From Streptacidiphilus sp. 4-A2 (GTDB lineage Bacteria; Actinomycetota; Actinomycetes; Streptomycetales; Streptomycetaceae): a stretch of 64,000 nt of DNA. The stretch spans positions 2,170,001 through 2,234,000 of the forward strand of contig JAAFYY010000001.1 in NCBI GenBank assembly GCA_014284505.1, given 5' to 3'. The notes under the pieces were generated by a model. That model saw nothing but the letters and a program-made list of their open reading frames with translations. It was not told the DNA's origin and searched no databases. Each line of letters opens with the position of its first letter. Position 1 is the stretch's first letter. This document shows positions 9,339 through 22,209 of this stretch, piece by piece. The translations under genes were made by a program, and so were the position numbers.

Positions 9339-12300
9339 TTACTGGATCTGCTGGTACAGCGCTCCTACCTGATTGGGCGTCAGCGCATAGTCGAAGGCCT
9401 GGACGTCGCTGATCTCACCGGGGAAGCTGGCGACGGTCCCGGGGGTGCTCCCGCCGTCCTCCGCGCCGATGAGCAGGGGACCGCCGGCGGCCCAGGGGCT
9501 GCTGTTGGTCGCGGTGCCGGCCAGAGTGCCATTGACGTACAGGCTCATGGTGCCGGTGGTGGCGTTATAGGTGCCGACCAGGTGGTACCAGGTCCCCGCA
9601 GTGGCAGTTGCCGCCCGCGTGGTAGTACGTGGGGGCGTTCGCGTTGTCCGTGCTGGGCGAGACCAGGGACCAGCCCTTGTAGGCGCCGGAATACTGGAGG
9701 TAGAAGCCACAGCGCACCCCGGTCGCGTCACGCTGGCCCACGACCGTGTAGTAGCTGGTGCTGCTGAAGCCACTGTTGAGCTTGGCCCAGACGGAGACCG
9801 AGTAGCTGCCGGTGGTGTTGATGACACCGGTGTTGGCACTGGACGCGTAGCCCGTGGTGCCGTCCAAGGAGAGTACGGTGCCGCGGGTCGCGTCGGTGCT
9901 CCACGTGGCCGCGCCGTTGAGGGTGAGCGGGTTGTTGCCGGTGTTGGGGTTGTTGATGGCGTTGGGTGTCAGGACCTGGTTGACTCCGTCGGTGGCGGCG
10001 GTGTCGGTGGCGACGGTCATCCCGTTTCCGTCGTTGAGGTTCCAGGTGTCCTGGGGGGAGAGGAGCGTGTTGGCCAGTGCTCCGAAGCCGGCCAGGGACA
10101 GGTTGGCGTGGTCGCCGCCGTCGGCGCCGGCGGCGAGCTTCTCCTCACCGACGTTGACGGTGGTGTCAGGGACAGCCACCGCACTGTCGAAGTCGGCGAA
10201 GTAGACGGCCGGTGTACCCCAGGGGTTGCCCAGGTTCATGCCGCCGAGGAAGGCGTTGACGTCGGTGCGATTGGCGTCGACGGTGGTGGTGCAGGGGTCG
10301 TTGGGGGTGGCGCCGTCGCCGGTGAAGCCGTCGCACGGGGTGAGCGAGGTCAGCACGACGTTGATGCCCCAGCCCTGGAGTTGCTGGACCAGAGCGGTGT
10401 AGCCGTTGTTCTCCAGGGTCGTGGCGCTGGAGCCGGCCAGGAGGTCTTCGAGTCCTTCGTCGACGACGACGGTGTTGATGTTCGGCTGGTCCAGAATGTC
10501 CCGGTCGATGCGGGACATCACCGCGGGGCCGCCGATGCTCACGCTGTTGTAGGTCTCGGGGTTGTCGGTCATGAGCTGGTTGGACTCGATGCCCTCCGCC
10601 ACGACGCCGTAGGGCTGGGCGGTACTGGGCTCCGCAGCCGACAGCGAGTCGGAGAGCCGGTATCCGTTGGAGTTCGGAAGGGTGGTGCCGGGCTGGAACG
10701 GGTCAACGAGGTTGTCGCCCAGGACCGCTTCGGTCGGGGTGTTGGCGCTCTGGACGTCCAGGTCGGTGACCAGGTCGGTGAAGTTGCCGTTGTCGCTTCC
10801 GGTTGCCGTGAACGGTGTGCCGGTGGTGTTGGCCGTCTGGTCACCGGCTCCGGTGGCCGTTATCCACTCGTAGGAACCGTTGGCATACGAGTGCTGCACC
10901 AGGTACGGAACGGTGTTGGTGATCTGGTACGACACGAGCAGGTACTGGTTCGCCGTCACGGAGAACGCCAGCGGATCGCTGTAGACCATCCCACCTGCCG
11001 GGATGGACGTGGTCTGGCTGCCACCGAAGTCGAGCGTGGTCGGCGTGCCCGTGGGCGTGTCCGACAGCGAGCCGGAGTCCAGCGCCACGGTCGCGTGACC
11101 GATGTTCAGGGGGCTGGTTCCCAGAGAGTTGTCGAACTTGAACCGGATGGTGCTTCCCGACAGTGAGGGCTTCAGCGCGACGCGGATCGTCTGGTTGCTG
11201 AAGTTACCGCCCTGGTAGTTGTAGGCACCCTCATTGGGGTTGCCCCATGCGCCGGTCCAAGTCTGCCCACTGGGCGTGTTCACACTGCTGCCCGAGGGCT
11301 GGACGGTGCTGGTGGTGGCTGCGCACGCCCATGCCGTAGATGTGCAGGGCCTGGTTGTTCACAGGGCTCTGGGTGAGGTCGGGCAGGGTGACCGAGGCGA
11401 TGGTCTTGCCCGCGGTGAGCGGGACTGCGAAGGCGTAGATCTTCATGCCCTGACCCGCGGCTGCGGTGACCTGGCCCGAGGGCCGGTTCCAGTGCGGCAG
11501 CGACACTGCGGCCAGAGCGCCAGGACCGGTCACCCAGTCGGGCACTGTCAGCGTGTAGCTGCTGCTGCTGCCGTCGGTGTAGTTGATGGTACCGGTAGCC
11601 GGGCAGACCCCATCGGGGGTGGTGCCGGTGAAACAGTACTCGCCGGAAACCCCGGTCCCGGCGGGGACGTACGGCGCGGTGTCCTGACCGGCGATGGCGC
11701 CGGGGTCGGACAGGGCGGCGTCGGTCGAGTTGGTGAGGAACACCAGGGCACTGCCCGAGCCGCTGTAGGTGATCGTCTGGTTGGCCGCCAGGACGTTGTC
11801 CTTCTGCCCGGAGCCGTAGGTGGGCACGGAGAAGTGGGCACCGTCCACGGTGATGTTCCCGCCGCTGCCCCAGCCCGCGTTGGTCAGGTCGGTTGCGGAC
11901 ATGCTGGAGTAGCCGTCCGCGTCGCCCTCGCCCATGCTGCTGTCCGGGCTGATGGCGGTGTTGTTCAGGCAGGCACCGAAGGAGGCACAGGTGATCCCGG
12001 CATGCCCCGCCAGGAACGGGTAGGCGAGATCACCGGAGACGTCACCGGCCGCGTCCACGCTGTACACGTACAGGGTGTGCGGGCCCGGGGAGGGCGGGGT
12101 GACACTGATGGTCGCAGCGTTCGAGCTGGCGGTCACCGTCTCGGAGGTCGGCGGGTTGCTCGTCGCCGGGGGCTGGTCGAGGTTGTAGACGAACTTGGTC
12201 GCCGTGGTCCCGTTACCGGCGATACTGAAGCTGCCCGGGGTACCGGCGGCCGCGCCGACGGTACCCGCTGTGGTGTCGGTGTTGGGGTAGAGGTTGCTGA

Positions 12301-14336
12301 CCGAGGTGACCGTGGGGTCATCCGGTGCGGTCGGCTCAGCGGTGAAGTGGCAGGTCGGCGAGGCGCTGTAAGAGGTCGTGGCCTGGCCGTCGGTGATCTT
12401 CACGTTCCAGTCCACCACCTGGCCGCTGGTCAGCGCCTTGACGAAGGTGCTGGACATGCCGGCGGTGGCATAGCTGCCCGAGGCCAGGTTGTCACCGCTG
12501 GTCACGGTGTTCATGGTCGTGGAGCCGTTGATCCAGTACTGGAACGTGGCCTGCAGCTCGTTGCCCAGCGGCGAGCTGACCTTGGCCTTGAGCACAGGCG
12601 GCGTCGAGGCGATGGTCTTGCCCATGTACGCACCGGGAGCCGTGGTCGAGCAGGCGGCGTCGTCCGCACCGGTCACCGCCGACATGGTCTCCGCAGTCGG
12701 GTTGTTCGGCGGCTTGTTGTACTCGACCTGCAGGGTGGGGTTGTTGGAGAACCGCTTGAAACCCAGGTCGTTGTACGAGGACTCCATGGAGTCCTCGGTG
12801 AGCGTGGCAGTGAACGTGGAGGCGTGCTGGTTCGCCAAGTCCTGGATCACAGGCTGCACGTTCAGACCGTTGCTGACCGACCCGTTGCTCGCGCAGTAGG
12901 TGGGGTTGTAGGCCGGTCCGAAGCTCGCCGAGGTGCTGTAGTTGTTGTAGCCGGGGCGGTTGCTCCAGTCCACGCCCGACCCCATGCCCTTGGACCAGTG
13001 CAGGTTGACGGTGGCGGTGGTGCTGCAGGACGCGGAGAAAATGTCGGTGGCGTCGACCTCGGCGCTGTTGACGGTGGCTCCGTACAGGGTGCTGCCCAGG
13101 TTCCACTGGTACACCGCGTGTTCGTCACCGGTGTAGCAGTCGCCCTCCTGCCAGCCGTTGTAGCCGACTCCCAGGTAACCGCTGTCGGCCAGATCACTGG
13201 TCGAGTTGTAGAACGAGGTACCGGGGCAGCCCTGCTTGACCTCGTCGAACGCCGGAGCGCCCGGGTCATCGGGGTGCCAGTTGAAGGTCGGGTCCTCATA
13301 GATCGGGTAGACAGTGTGCTGCGCCATGCTCAGGGCCGCGTCGGGGACCAGCGCCAGCGAGGTTCCGGTGGCCTTGAGTTGGACCTGCGCCATGCGGGCG
13401 GCCAGCCCAGGGTGCGCTGCGTCGGAGGCGTCCACGCCGATGTGGGCGGTACTCGCCGCGGCAGCGGCAGAGCGCTCCGCTCCCTTCGGCGGGGCCGGGA
13501 GGACGGTATTGGAGTCCCATTCCACGGCCGACGGGGCGTCCAGAACGACCTGACCATTGGAGTTGATCACATTCAGGCCGCCGGCCGTGCCGCCTTCCAG
13601 GCGCCCCCGCTGACGCTGGTGCCCAGGTGCAGGTCGGAGACCTGCTTGCTCAGGGCGGCCTGCCGGGTGTGGATGACCAAGGTGTCGGTGAACCCGCCGG
13701 ATGGGGTGGCCGCGAGCACCAGATCGACGCCGGGCAGGGCGTTGCGGTAGGTCACGGAGGAGCCGGAGACAACCGGCGCCGGCAGTGCTGTGGGCCAGGA
13801 GAAGCTGAGGGTCACACCATTGTCGCGGGTCACCGCCAGCGGGGCGGTACCGCCGGCTGAGAATTCGACACTGCCGTAAGCCGTGGCCTCCGGTGCGAGC
13901 AATCCACTGCTGTCGCGGTGCAGCGCGGTATCGACTGCGACCCAGGAGCCGTTCTGCAGGGCGCGCACAGGAACAGCATTCGCGATCAGCGACAGGCCTC
14001 CCTTGGGCAGGGCGACGACCTCGCTGGTCGGACCGGTCATCGCGGCGACCATGACCGGCTTGCCCGTCACCCGGGCCTGAGCTGCAGCCTTGTCGATCGA
14101 CACCTGGTCGGTCGGCGTGGTCCCGTAACCGCTGGGCAATGCCGGCAAACCGGAAGCCTTGGCTGCGGGCGCCAGCGGCGCCGACTGGCCGGACGTGGGA
14201 TGCGCCGGCTTGGCCCCGACCGGGGCGGCGGCTTGCGCAGGGCTCAAGCCCACGGCGGAACCGACCAGGGTGAGCGCGACAACCGCGGCGGTGCGCAGTC
14301 GACCACCCCGGCCGGAACTATTCGACGATTCGTCAT
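9339..14336 (-). CDS. giant secreted DNRLRE / SGNH-like / LamG protein
   Basis: This extracellular protein of about 1,660 residues is read through four apparent frame breaks (near 14300, 13595, 11310 and 9605). A signal peptide, LRTAAVVALTLVGSAVG, ends at an AQA cleavage-like site. The N-terminal third resembles the DNRLRE-type secreted proteins found beside actinomycete RHS genes (YPIYEDPTFNW and AVYQWNLGSTLYGA). The middle contains Ig-like repeats. Next comes a segment laid out like an SGNH hydrolase (LGDNLVDPF, then GGDHANLSLAGF), but its nucleophile position reads Asn rather than Ser. The C-terminal 200 residues are a LamG/concanavalin-like lectin domain ending in VGALYQQIQ. It is divergent from the RHS gene at 15143 and may work with it at the cell surface. 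An enzymatic role is doubtful because of the altered nucleophile. Confidence 0.7.
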
Positions 14337-15142
14337 CAGATCGCTTTCTGGATAGAGCTCCGGAATCCCAGCACGGCTCGACGCTAGAGCGTGCCGGTCC
14401 GGCTCACCAGCAAGTTTCATGACGGGACGTCGGCACGAGTACAGCCGATTCGATCCATGTCGTGACATGTCCATTCTATGAATTGAGTAAGAGGTGGTTC
14501 TATCGCCGGCAATGCAGTGCCGGGGGTAATTACCGACCGACCAATGCGACCCTCCCGTTATCGAGGAGCGACCTCGGAGGTTTGCGGTATCGACCTGGGC
14601 GGCATCTCCAATACCGTTGCGATCGCACGGCCCCGAAGGCCCATACGCTGCATACGCCCGCTGCGGCCTCCCCGGTCGGCGCCACGGACACGGACAGACC
14701 GCGGGCGGCGCCAGGCACTCACGTCACCACGCGCCCCGCACCATGAAGGCCCGTTCCGACTCCCACAGCGAACCAGGGGCAGAACCTGCCCGCTGCTCTC
14801 ACGCCCCACTACGCGGGCCGGCCGGGCTCGCTCGACGCCCTTTCCAGACCGTGGTACCTGACTCCCCCGCCCAGCCCGCACCCCGGCGCCTCCGACCCGA
14901 TCACCCTCACAGGAAACAAATCTGACGGAGAATCAGAATAATGCCGACCGCTCCGCCACCCGCCGTACCGGCCGAGATCATCGCCACTGGCCGGTAAGTG
15001 CCTTCCCAGGTCGGTACATGGGGGATGTGTCCGTCCCAAGGATTCGGTTAGAGGAGGAACTCCATCCGCTCATAGGGCCTGCTCATTGCTATTGTCCGGC
15101 TTGCTCACAAGATCACGAAAGCGGCAGCGAGGGACAACCACA
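14337..15142. other. divergent intergenic region between secreted protein and RHS gene
   Basis: These 800 bases lie between two divergently transcribed large genes and should contain both promoters. Local AT-rich patches occur near 14460-14500 and 14930-14945, but I could not assign promoter boxes with confidence. A GAGGGA ribosome site lies at 15129-15134, about eight bases before the RHS GTG start. No open frame here looks like protein. Confidence 0.45.
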
Positions 15143-18100
15143 GTGACACCCGGTAGTAAACGATCCGTCAAAACACCTTTCCCACCGCGGAGTCGGCTCA
15201 CCCTGGCACGCGGCCTCATCACCACCCTGGCTACCGCAGCCCTCGCCGCGGGCACCCTGTCCGCCGCGCCACGGCGGTCGCCGCGGCGGCGCTGCCGGCG
15301 GGCCCCGGGCACACCGCTCCGGTGCCGGTGACCGCTGTCGTCTCGCACTACCGTGCCGCCAAGACCCTGGGCAGCGCCCGCCTTCCGGCCCCGGTGTGGC
15401 CCGTCGGCAGCGCCGTCGTCACCCTGCCCACCACACCTGCAGCGGCGGCCGGGACCGCAACGAGCCCGACCGCGACAGCCAAGACCGCTGCGGCGAGCGG
15501 TAGTTCCGCTCCTGCCCCGGTGCGCGCGGGTAGCCTGCCGGTCTGGCTCGGCACCGCCCCGACCGCAACCCCGCGTCCGGCCGGCACGTCAGCGCGGACC
15601 GCGCCGGCCGCACCGGCCACCGGCCGGGCGAAGGTACAGGTGCTGCCGCAGAGCGCGGCCAAGGCCGCCGGCATCGACGGCCTGCTGCTCCAAGTGACCC
15701 CGCAACAGGTCATGGGACCGGTGCAGTTGACGCTGGACTACCAGTCCTTCGCGGACGCCTTCGGCGGCGACTGGGCCTCCCGGTTGCGCCTGGTCCAGCT
15801 GCCCGGATGCGCCCTGACCTCCCCCAACTCGCCTCCTGCCGAATCCAGCGGCCGCTGGACACGAGCAACGACACGCGCGCCGGACGGCTCAGCGCCGACC
15901 TGCCCGGCACCACGGCTGCGACCCCGGACGGCCGCGCCACCGGCACGGCCGTCCGACCGGCCGCCACGGCGCCGATGCTGCTGGCGGCCGACGCCTCCGC
16001 CGGCGGCGGCGGTGGCGACTTCACCGCGACCAGCCTCAAGGCCTCCGGCTCCTGGCAGGCCGGCGGCAGCTCGGACTCGTTCACCTGGTCCTACCCGCTG
16101 TCGGCACCCAGCGTCCCCGGCGGCCTGTCCCCGACCTGTCACTGGGCTACGACTCGCAGTCGGTCGACGGGCTGACCTCCTCGACCAACAACCAGGCGTC
16201 CACGGTGGGTGACGGGTTCTCCCTGGACGAGGGCTACGTCGAGCGCTCCTACCAGTCCTGCCACCAGAACCCAGCCGGTACCACCCAGACCTGGGACAAC
16301 TGCTGGTCCGCGAACAACCAGCTGACCCTGTCGCTCAATGGGCAGACCACCGTCCTGGTCAAGGACGACACCACCGGCGCCTATCACCCGCAGAACGACA
16401 GCAACGAGCGGGTGAGCTATCTGACCGGTGCCGCCAACGGCGCCCAGAGCGGTGAGTACTGGCAGGTCACCACCGCCGACGGCACCCAGTACACCTTCGG
16501 CCTGAACGAACTGCCCGGCTGGGCCACCGGGAACGCGACCACTGACTCGGTACTCACCGAGCCGGTCTACTCCACCGCCTCCGGCCAGGGCTGCTACAAC
16601 GCGACATTCACCGACTCCTGGTGCCAGGAGGCCTACCGGTGGATGCTCGACTACGTCAAGGACGCCCGTGGCGACACGATGTCCTACTACTACACCCCGG
16701 ACACCGCCTACTACTCCGCCGACCTCGGCACCAAGGCGACCGCACCCTACACCCGCGACGTGAGCCTCGCGAAGATCGAGTACGGGCAGCGGGACGGGTC
16801 GGTGTACAGCACCAACCCCGCCGCGCAGATCCTGTTCAAGTACAGCGGCCGCTGCAACACCTCCCCCACCGGCTGCGCCACCTCGACGCTGTCCTCCTCC
16901 ACCGCCTCCGCATGGCCGGACGTGCCCTACGACCAGAACTGCGTGGACAACGCGGCTTGCTCCAACACCTCGCCCACGTTCTGGTCCGAGAACGAGCTCA
17001 CCGGTATCCAGACCCAGGTGCTGGTCGGCAGCACCGAGACCGACGTCGACTCCTGGGCTCTGAACTACTCCTTCCCGGCAACCGGCGACTCCACCACGCC
17101 TTCGCTGTGGCTGTCCTCGATCACCCGCACCGGTGACGACACCAGCGCGGGCGGGTCGAGCGCGCCGGTCTCCACCGAGCCGGTCACCTTCTCCGGGACA
17201 CCGCTGTCCAACCGGGTCGACCTGACCGACGGGTACTCACCGATCACCCGCTACCGGCTGAACACCATCACCACCGAGGCCGGCGAGATCATCAGCGTCG
17301 ACTACTCGAGTCCGGGCTGCTCCGGCGGCACCCCCTCCGACGCCAGCCAGAACACCTCGCTGTGCTACCCGGTGTACTGGTACCCCAGCGGGAACACCCC
17401 GTTCGAGGACTGGTTCAACAAGTACATCGTCACCGCGGTCACCGAGCAGGACCCCACCGGCGGCGGCGTCAGCGACACCATCAGCACCTCCTACACCCCG
17501 TCGGCAGTCCGGCCTGGCACTACAACGACAACCCGCTCACCCCTCCGGCCAGCGCACCTGGGACGACTGGCGCGGCTACCAGGGCATGAAGGTCACCACC
17601 GGCACCGGTCCGAACGACTCGGTGACCGAGACCGACTACACGTTCTTCCGCGGCATGGACGGCGACACCCTGCCCAGCGGCACCCGCTCGGCCACGCTCA
17701 CCGACTCCCGCGGCGACGCGCCGGTCACCGACCTCGACCAGTACGCCGGCATGGTCTACGAGACGGTCGTCTACGACGGCGCAGGCAGCGGCAAGGTCGT
17801 CACCGACACCATCAGCGACCCCTGGAGCAGCGCGGCCACCGCCACCCACGTCCTTTCCGGCGGACTGCCGTCGCAGCAGGCCCTCCACACCGGCGCCGCG
17901 GACACCAGGACCTACACGCCGCTCGCCTCCGGCAGCACCCGGGAGACCGAAACCGACTACACGCACGACTCCTACGGCCGGGTCACCCAGACCAACGACC
18001 AGGGCGACACCTCCACCACCGCCGACGACCTGTGCACCACCGTCAGCTACGCCGACAACACCACCGCCTGGATCCTGGACGCGCCCGACGAGACCAGCAC

Positions 18101-21100
18101 CGTGTCGGTCAACTGCGCCACCACGCCGGTCCTGCCGGCCGACGCGATCTCGGACACGCGCACCTACTACGACGGCTCGTCCACCTTCGGTGCCGCTCCC
18201 ACCGTGGGCAACCCCACCATGGTCCAGAAGGTCACCGGATACACCGGCAGCACCCCGACCTGGAGCACCATGTCGACGGTGGCCGGCGCGGACGAGTACG
18301 GCCGCACTCTGTCCAGCACGGACGCCGACGGCCGCAAGACCACCATCAGCTACACGCCCGCCACCGGCGCCAATCCCACCGGGGTCACCGTAACCGACCC
18401 GCTGGGCCACACCACGACGCAGACCTACGACCCACTTCGCGGCCTCGTGCTGTCCTCGACCGACGCCGCCGGGTACGCCGGCAGCACCCAGTACGACGCG
18501 CTCGGGCGCACCACGGCGGACTTCAAGCCCGGCATCACCCCCGCGGCGACTACCTACAGCTACACCCTCTCCAACAGCACCCCGTCGGTGGTGACCACGT
18601 CGACGCTGGACAACGACGGCAGCAGCTACCGGGTCTCAGAAACGCTGTACGACGCGATGCTGCGGCCCCGGGAGACGCAGACCGCCACCGAGGACGGCGG
18701 CCGCGACGTGACCGACACCGTCTACAACACCCTGGGCCAGGTGGTGAAGTCCACCGCCGCCTACTACACCACCGGCGCCCTGAGCGGCATCCTGGTGCAG
18801 GCGCAGGACGGGAAGATCCCCTCCGAGACCGGGTACACCTACGACGGGGCCGGTCGGCAGACCGTGGCCACCGCCTACGCCCTGGGCACCGCCACCTGGT
18901 CCACCCAGACCGTCTACGGCGGGAACTTCACCACCACCATCCCCCCGGCCGGCGGAGTGGTCCAGACCGTGCTCACCGACGCCCGGGGCCGCACCACAGA
19001 CCTGTACCAGTACCACGCGGGCGCCCCGGCGGACCCGGTCAACGACCCCGCCTCGGACTACTCCGACACCCACTACAGCTACACCCCGGCCGGCCAGAAG
19101 GCCGCTGAGACCGACCCGCGGGCAACACCTGGACCTGGAGCTACAACCTCCTCGGCCAGCAGACCGCGACCACCGACCCGGACAGCGGTTCCAGCAGCAG
19201 CGTGTACGACAACGCCGGGCAGCTGCTGTCGACCACCAACGGCGACGGCAAGCAGACCAGCTACACCTACGACCTGGACGGCCGCAAGACCGCCTCCTAC
19301 GACACCAGCGGCGGCGCCACCGAGAGCACCGCCGACCAGATCGGCGCCTGGACCTACGACACCCTGAAGAAGGGCTACCCCACCGCCACGACCTCGTACC
19401 GGATGGGCACCACCAGCCCGTCCGAGACCAGTACGGTGCTGGCCTACAACAGCTTCGCGGAGCCGGCGGCGTCCAAGACCACCCTGGCGAACCTGCCCGC
19501 CGACGAGGCCGGGCTGGCACCCAGCGGGGGCTACACGACCTCCTTCGAGTACAACACGGCGGGGAACCTGACCACCCAGGAGGACCCGGCCGCGGGCGGC
19601 CTGCCCGCCGAGAACATCGACTACGGCTACGACAACTACGGCCAGCAGACCAGCGTCACCGGAACCGGCGGCGCCTCCTGGGACTACGCGTCCGCGATCG
19701 GGTACGACGAGTACGGCCGGGTCGTCCAGTACAGCATGGGCCCCACCACCAACTGGGTGAACCTGGGCCTGGCCTACGACCCGCAGACCGGCTCGGTCAC
19801 CAGCGCCCAGACCACCGATTCCAGCAGTACCGGCGTCGTCGACAACACCAGCTACACCTACGGAAACAGCACCGTCTCCAAGGGCTCCGGGCTGCTCACC
19901 TCCACCACGGACAGCCAGAACGGCGGAGCGGTCACCGACACCCAGTGCTTCAACTACAACGCCCAGGAGCAGCTGGACCAGGCCTGGACCGCGACCGACA
20001 ACTGCGCGGCCACCCCCGCACCGGGGAGCAGCAGCACCGTGGCGGGCCGAACCCGTACTGGCAGTCGTGGACCTACACCGCCGACGGGCAGCGCTCCACC
20101 GAGACCGACTACGACACCACCGGCAACACCGCGAACAACACGACCACCGACTACGCCTATCCGGCGGCCGCGTCTGCCACCGACCAACCGCACACCCTGA
20201 CCGACACCACCGCCACCGGCCCGGCCGCCGGCCCGGACACCGCGACCTACACCTACGACGCCGACGGCAACACTCTCAGCATCAGCGGCGGCGCGGCCGG
20301 TGAGCAGAGCATGGTCTGGAACGACCAGGGCAAGATCGCCTCCGACACTACGGTCAGCGGCAGCACCACCTACCTGTACGACACCGACGGCAACCTGATC
20401 CTGCGGACCGACCCCGGCAGCGCCACGCTGTTCATCGGGGACACCCAGATCGTCGAGACGCTGACCGGCAGCGCGCTGACCGCCACCCGCTACTACGCGG
20501 CTGCGGGCACGGTCCTCGCGGAGCGCTCCAGCACCGGCGACGTGCAGTACCTGATCCCGAACCGCCAGGGCACTGACACGCTCGCGGTCGACGCCGCAAG
20601 CCAGGCCGTCACCCGCCGTCAGTACACCCCCTTCGGACAGGCCCGCGGCACCACCCGACAACCTGGCCGGGCGACCGGGGGTACGTCGGGGGCACTCCCG
20701 ACCCCACCACCGACCTGGAGAACTCGGCGCCCGCGAGTACGACGCGGCCGACGGGCGCTTCATCTCCCCCGACCCCGTCCTGGAGGCGGACCCGAACCAG
20801 ACGGCCGGCTACGACTACGCCGGAAACGACCCGGTCACCGGCAGCGACCCGTCAGGCCTGATGTACTTCCAGGACGGCGTCGGCGCCGGCAGCATCCAGG
20901 CGCTGGAGGGTGAGGAGGCGAGGATCGCCGCGGCCGAGGCCGCGCCGCCCCGTCTACGTCCAGATCAGCCCGACGGTCTTCGTCCAGGACAACGGCGACG
21001 GGCTCGTCTCCCACCTCTCCGACCTGTGGACCAAGGCGTTCCACGCGTACTTCCCGCACGAGAGCATGGGGAGCTCAGCCAGCACAGTGACGCGGCCCTC

Positions 21101-22209
21101 TGGACCGAGATCTGCTACGAGAACGCGGGTTGTGCGACAGCCGCACTCGCGACGCGTTCATTTCGCGACGACATCGGCACCACCGGACTCCTGCCCGGTG
21201 TGGTCCTGCCCTCCGAGCTCTACCTGAACAACTGCGGGTTCGAGGGCGGCTGTGGCTCCGGCCAGTCGCACGGCATGTCGATCACCCCACTGGCGACGGC
21301 GTCCCTCGACGGCGGGGACGCCGAGGTCAGCGAGGCGTCCTGCCTGAACAGCTTCGCCGCCGACACCAGAGTGGTCATGGCCGACGGGAAGACCGAGCAG
21401 ATCAGGCCGGATCAAGGTCGGCGACCGGGTCGAATCCGCCGACCCGACCACCGGCAAGCCGGTCGGCGCCCGCACGGTCCAGGCGACCCTGGTGCACCTG
21501 GACAGCAACCTCGTCAGCGTCGGCGTACGCGACGGGCGCGGCCGCACCAGCACGTTGGACACCACCACGAGCACCTGTTCTGGGACGCGACCAGCCGCGA
21601 CTGGGTGCCCGCCGACCAGTTGCAGCCGGGCCACGCGCTGCGGACAGACGGCACGCGTGCCGTGGTGGCCGACGTACAGCGCGGCCACGGCAGCGCCTAC
21701 CGCTACAACCTGACCGTCGACCAGCTGCACACGTACTATGTACTGGCCGGCAGCACGCCGGTACTGGTGCACAACTGCCAACTGGCGCTCGGCTGGCGGA
21801 CCAAGGGCACTGCCGAGTGGGCGGGAGAGAACGGCTTCAACCACATGATTGCCAACCCCGACGACGGCTGGAAGAAACCGACGGAACGCATGATCGGCGA
21901 CCCCAACGTCACCCTGCACGTCAACACGACGGGGTGGGGCGACTTCCCGGCCGCGGTCCGCGCGGGCCTCGCCGGGGAACAGGGCGACGGCGCGGCCACC
22001 AACCTGGAGATGTCCTGGATCGCCAGGCTGTCTCCAACGGCCAGCGCACCTGGGACTCGGTGAACTTCTACACCGCCGATGCGGACGGCACCATCACCGA
22101 GGTGGGACGCGGCGCCGAGCCGGACTGGTCGACCTTCGGCGACCTCGAACCGGTGAGGAGCACGATGACGCTGTGCACCTGCGAGGGATCGGTTCCCTGG
22201 GATGAGTGA
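15143..22209 (+). CDS. RHS-repeat polymorphic toxin with HINT domain
   Basis: The GTG start at 15143 follows a GAGGGA ribosome site and a signal-like hydrophobic stretch (GLITTLATAALAAGTL). After an Ala/Pro-rich linker come the large extracellular N-domain (AFGGDWASRLRLVQLPGCAL, then VGDGFSLDEGYVERS) and many YD repeats such as SYTYDLDGRKTASYD. The RHS core ends near 20850 with REYDAADGRFISPDP and YDYAGNDPVTGSDPSG. A self-cleaving HINT domain (21341-21778) precedes a C-terminal toxin of about 145 residues. The full product is about 2,350 residues, spanning roughly 13 apparent one-base indels. The shell is thought to encapsulate and deliver the toxin into neighbouring cells. Its stop overlaps the start of the immunity gene by eight bases. 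A paralogue faces it from 29990. Confidence 0.8.
21341..21778 (+). other. HINT (intein-like) autocleavage domain of the RHS toxin
   Basis: The block begins with a nucleophilic Cys in CLNSFAADTRVVMADGKT, contains an intein-like His block (HHEHLFWDATSRDWV) and ends in HTYYVLAGSTPVLVHNC. The terminal His-Asn-Cys is the signature for peptide cleavage after Asn in inteins and pretoxin-HINT domains. Cleavage here would free the toxin that follows. Two apparent one-base indels (near 21412 and 21570) interrupt the frame. Confidence 0.8.
21779..22206 (+). other. C-terminal toxin tip of the plus-strand RHS protein
   Basis: These ~143 residues follow the HINT cleavage site. Striking features are an early His (NGFNHMIANPDDGW), a second His block (NVTLHVNTTGWGDFPAAVRA), and a Gly/Trp-rich tail (NGQRTWDSVNFY). 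They resemble my memory of the Ntox27-type polymorphic toxin domain, but I cannot confirm this. The two His-containing blocks could supply a nuclease active site. One apparent indel lies near 22030. Confidence 0.55.

Noticed and set aside
11234..13750. 838-residue open frame on the plus strand
   Set aside because: It mirrors the secreted DNRLRE/LamG gene; its composition (Gly, Val, Arg, His) is that of an antisense shadow.
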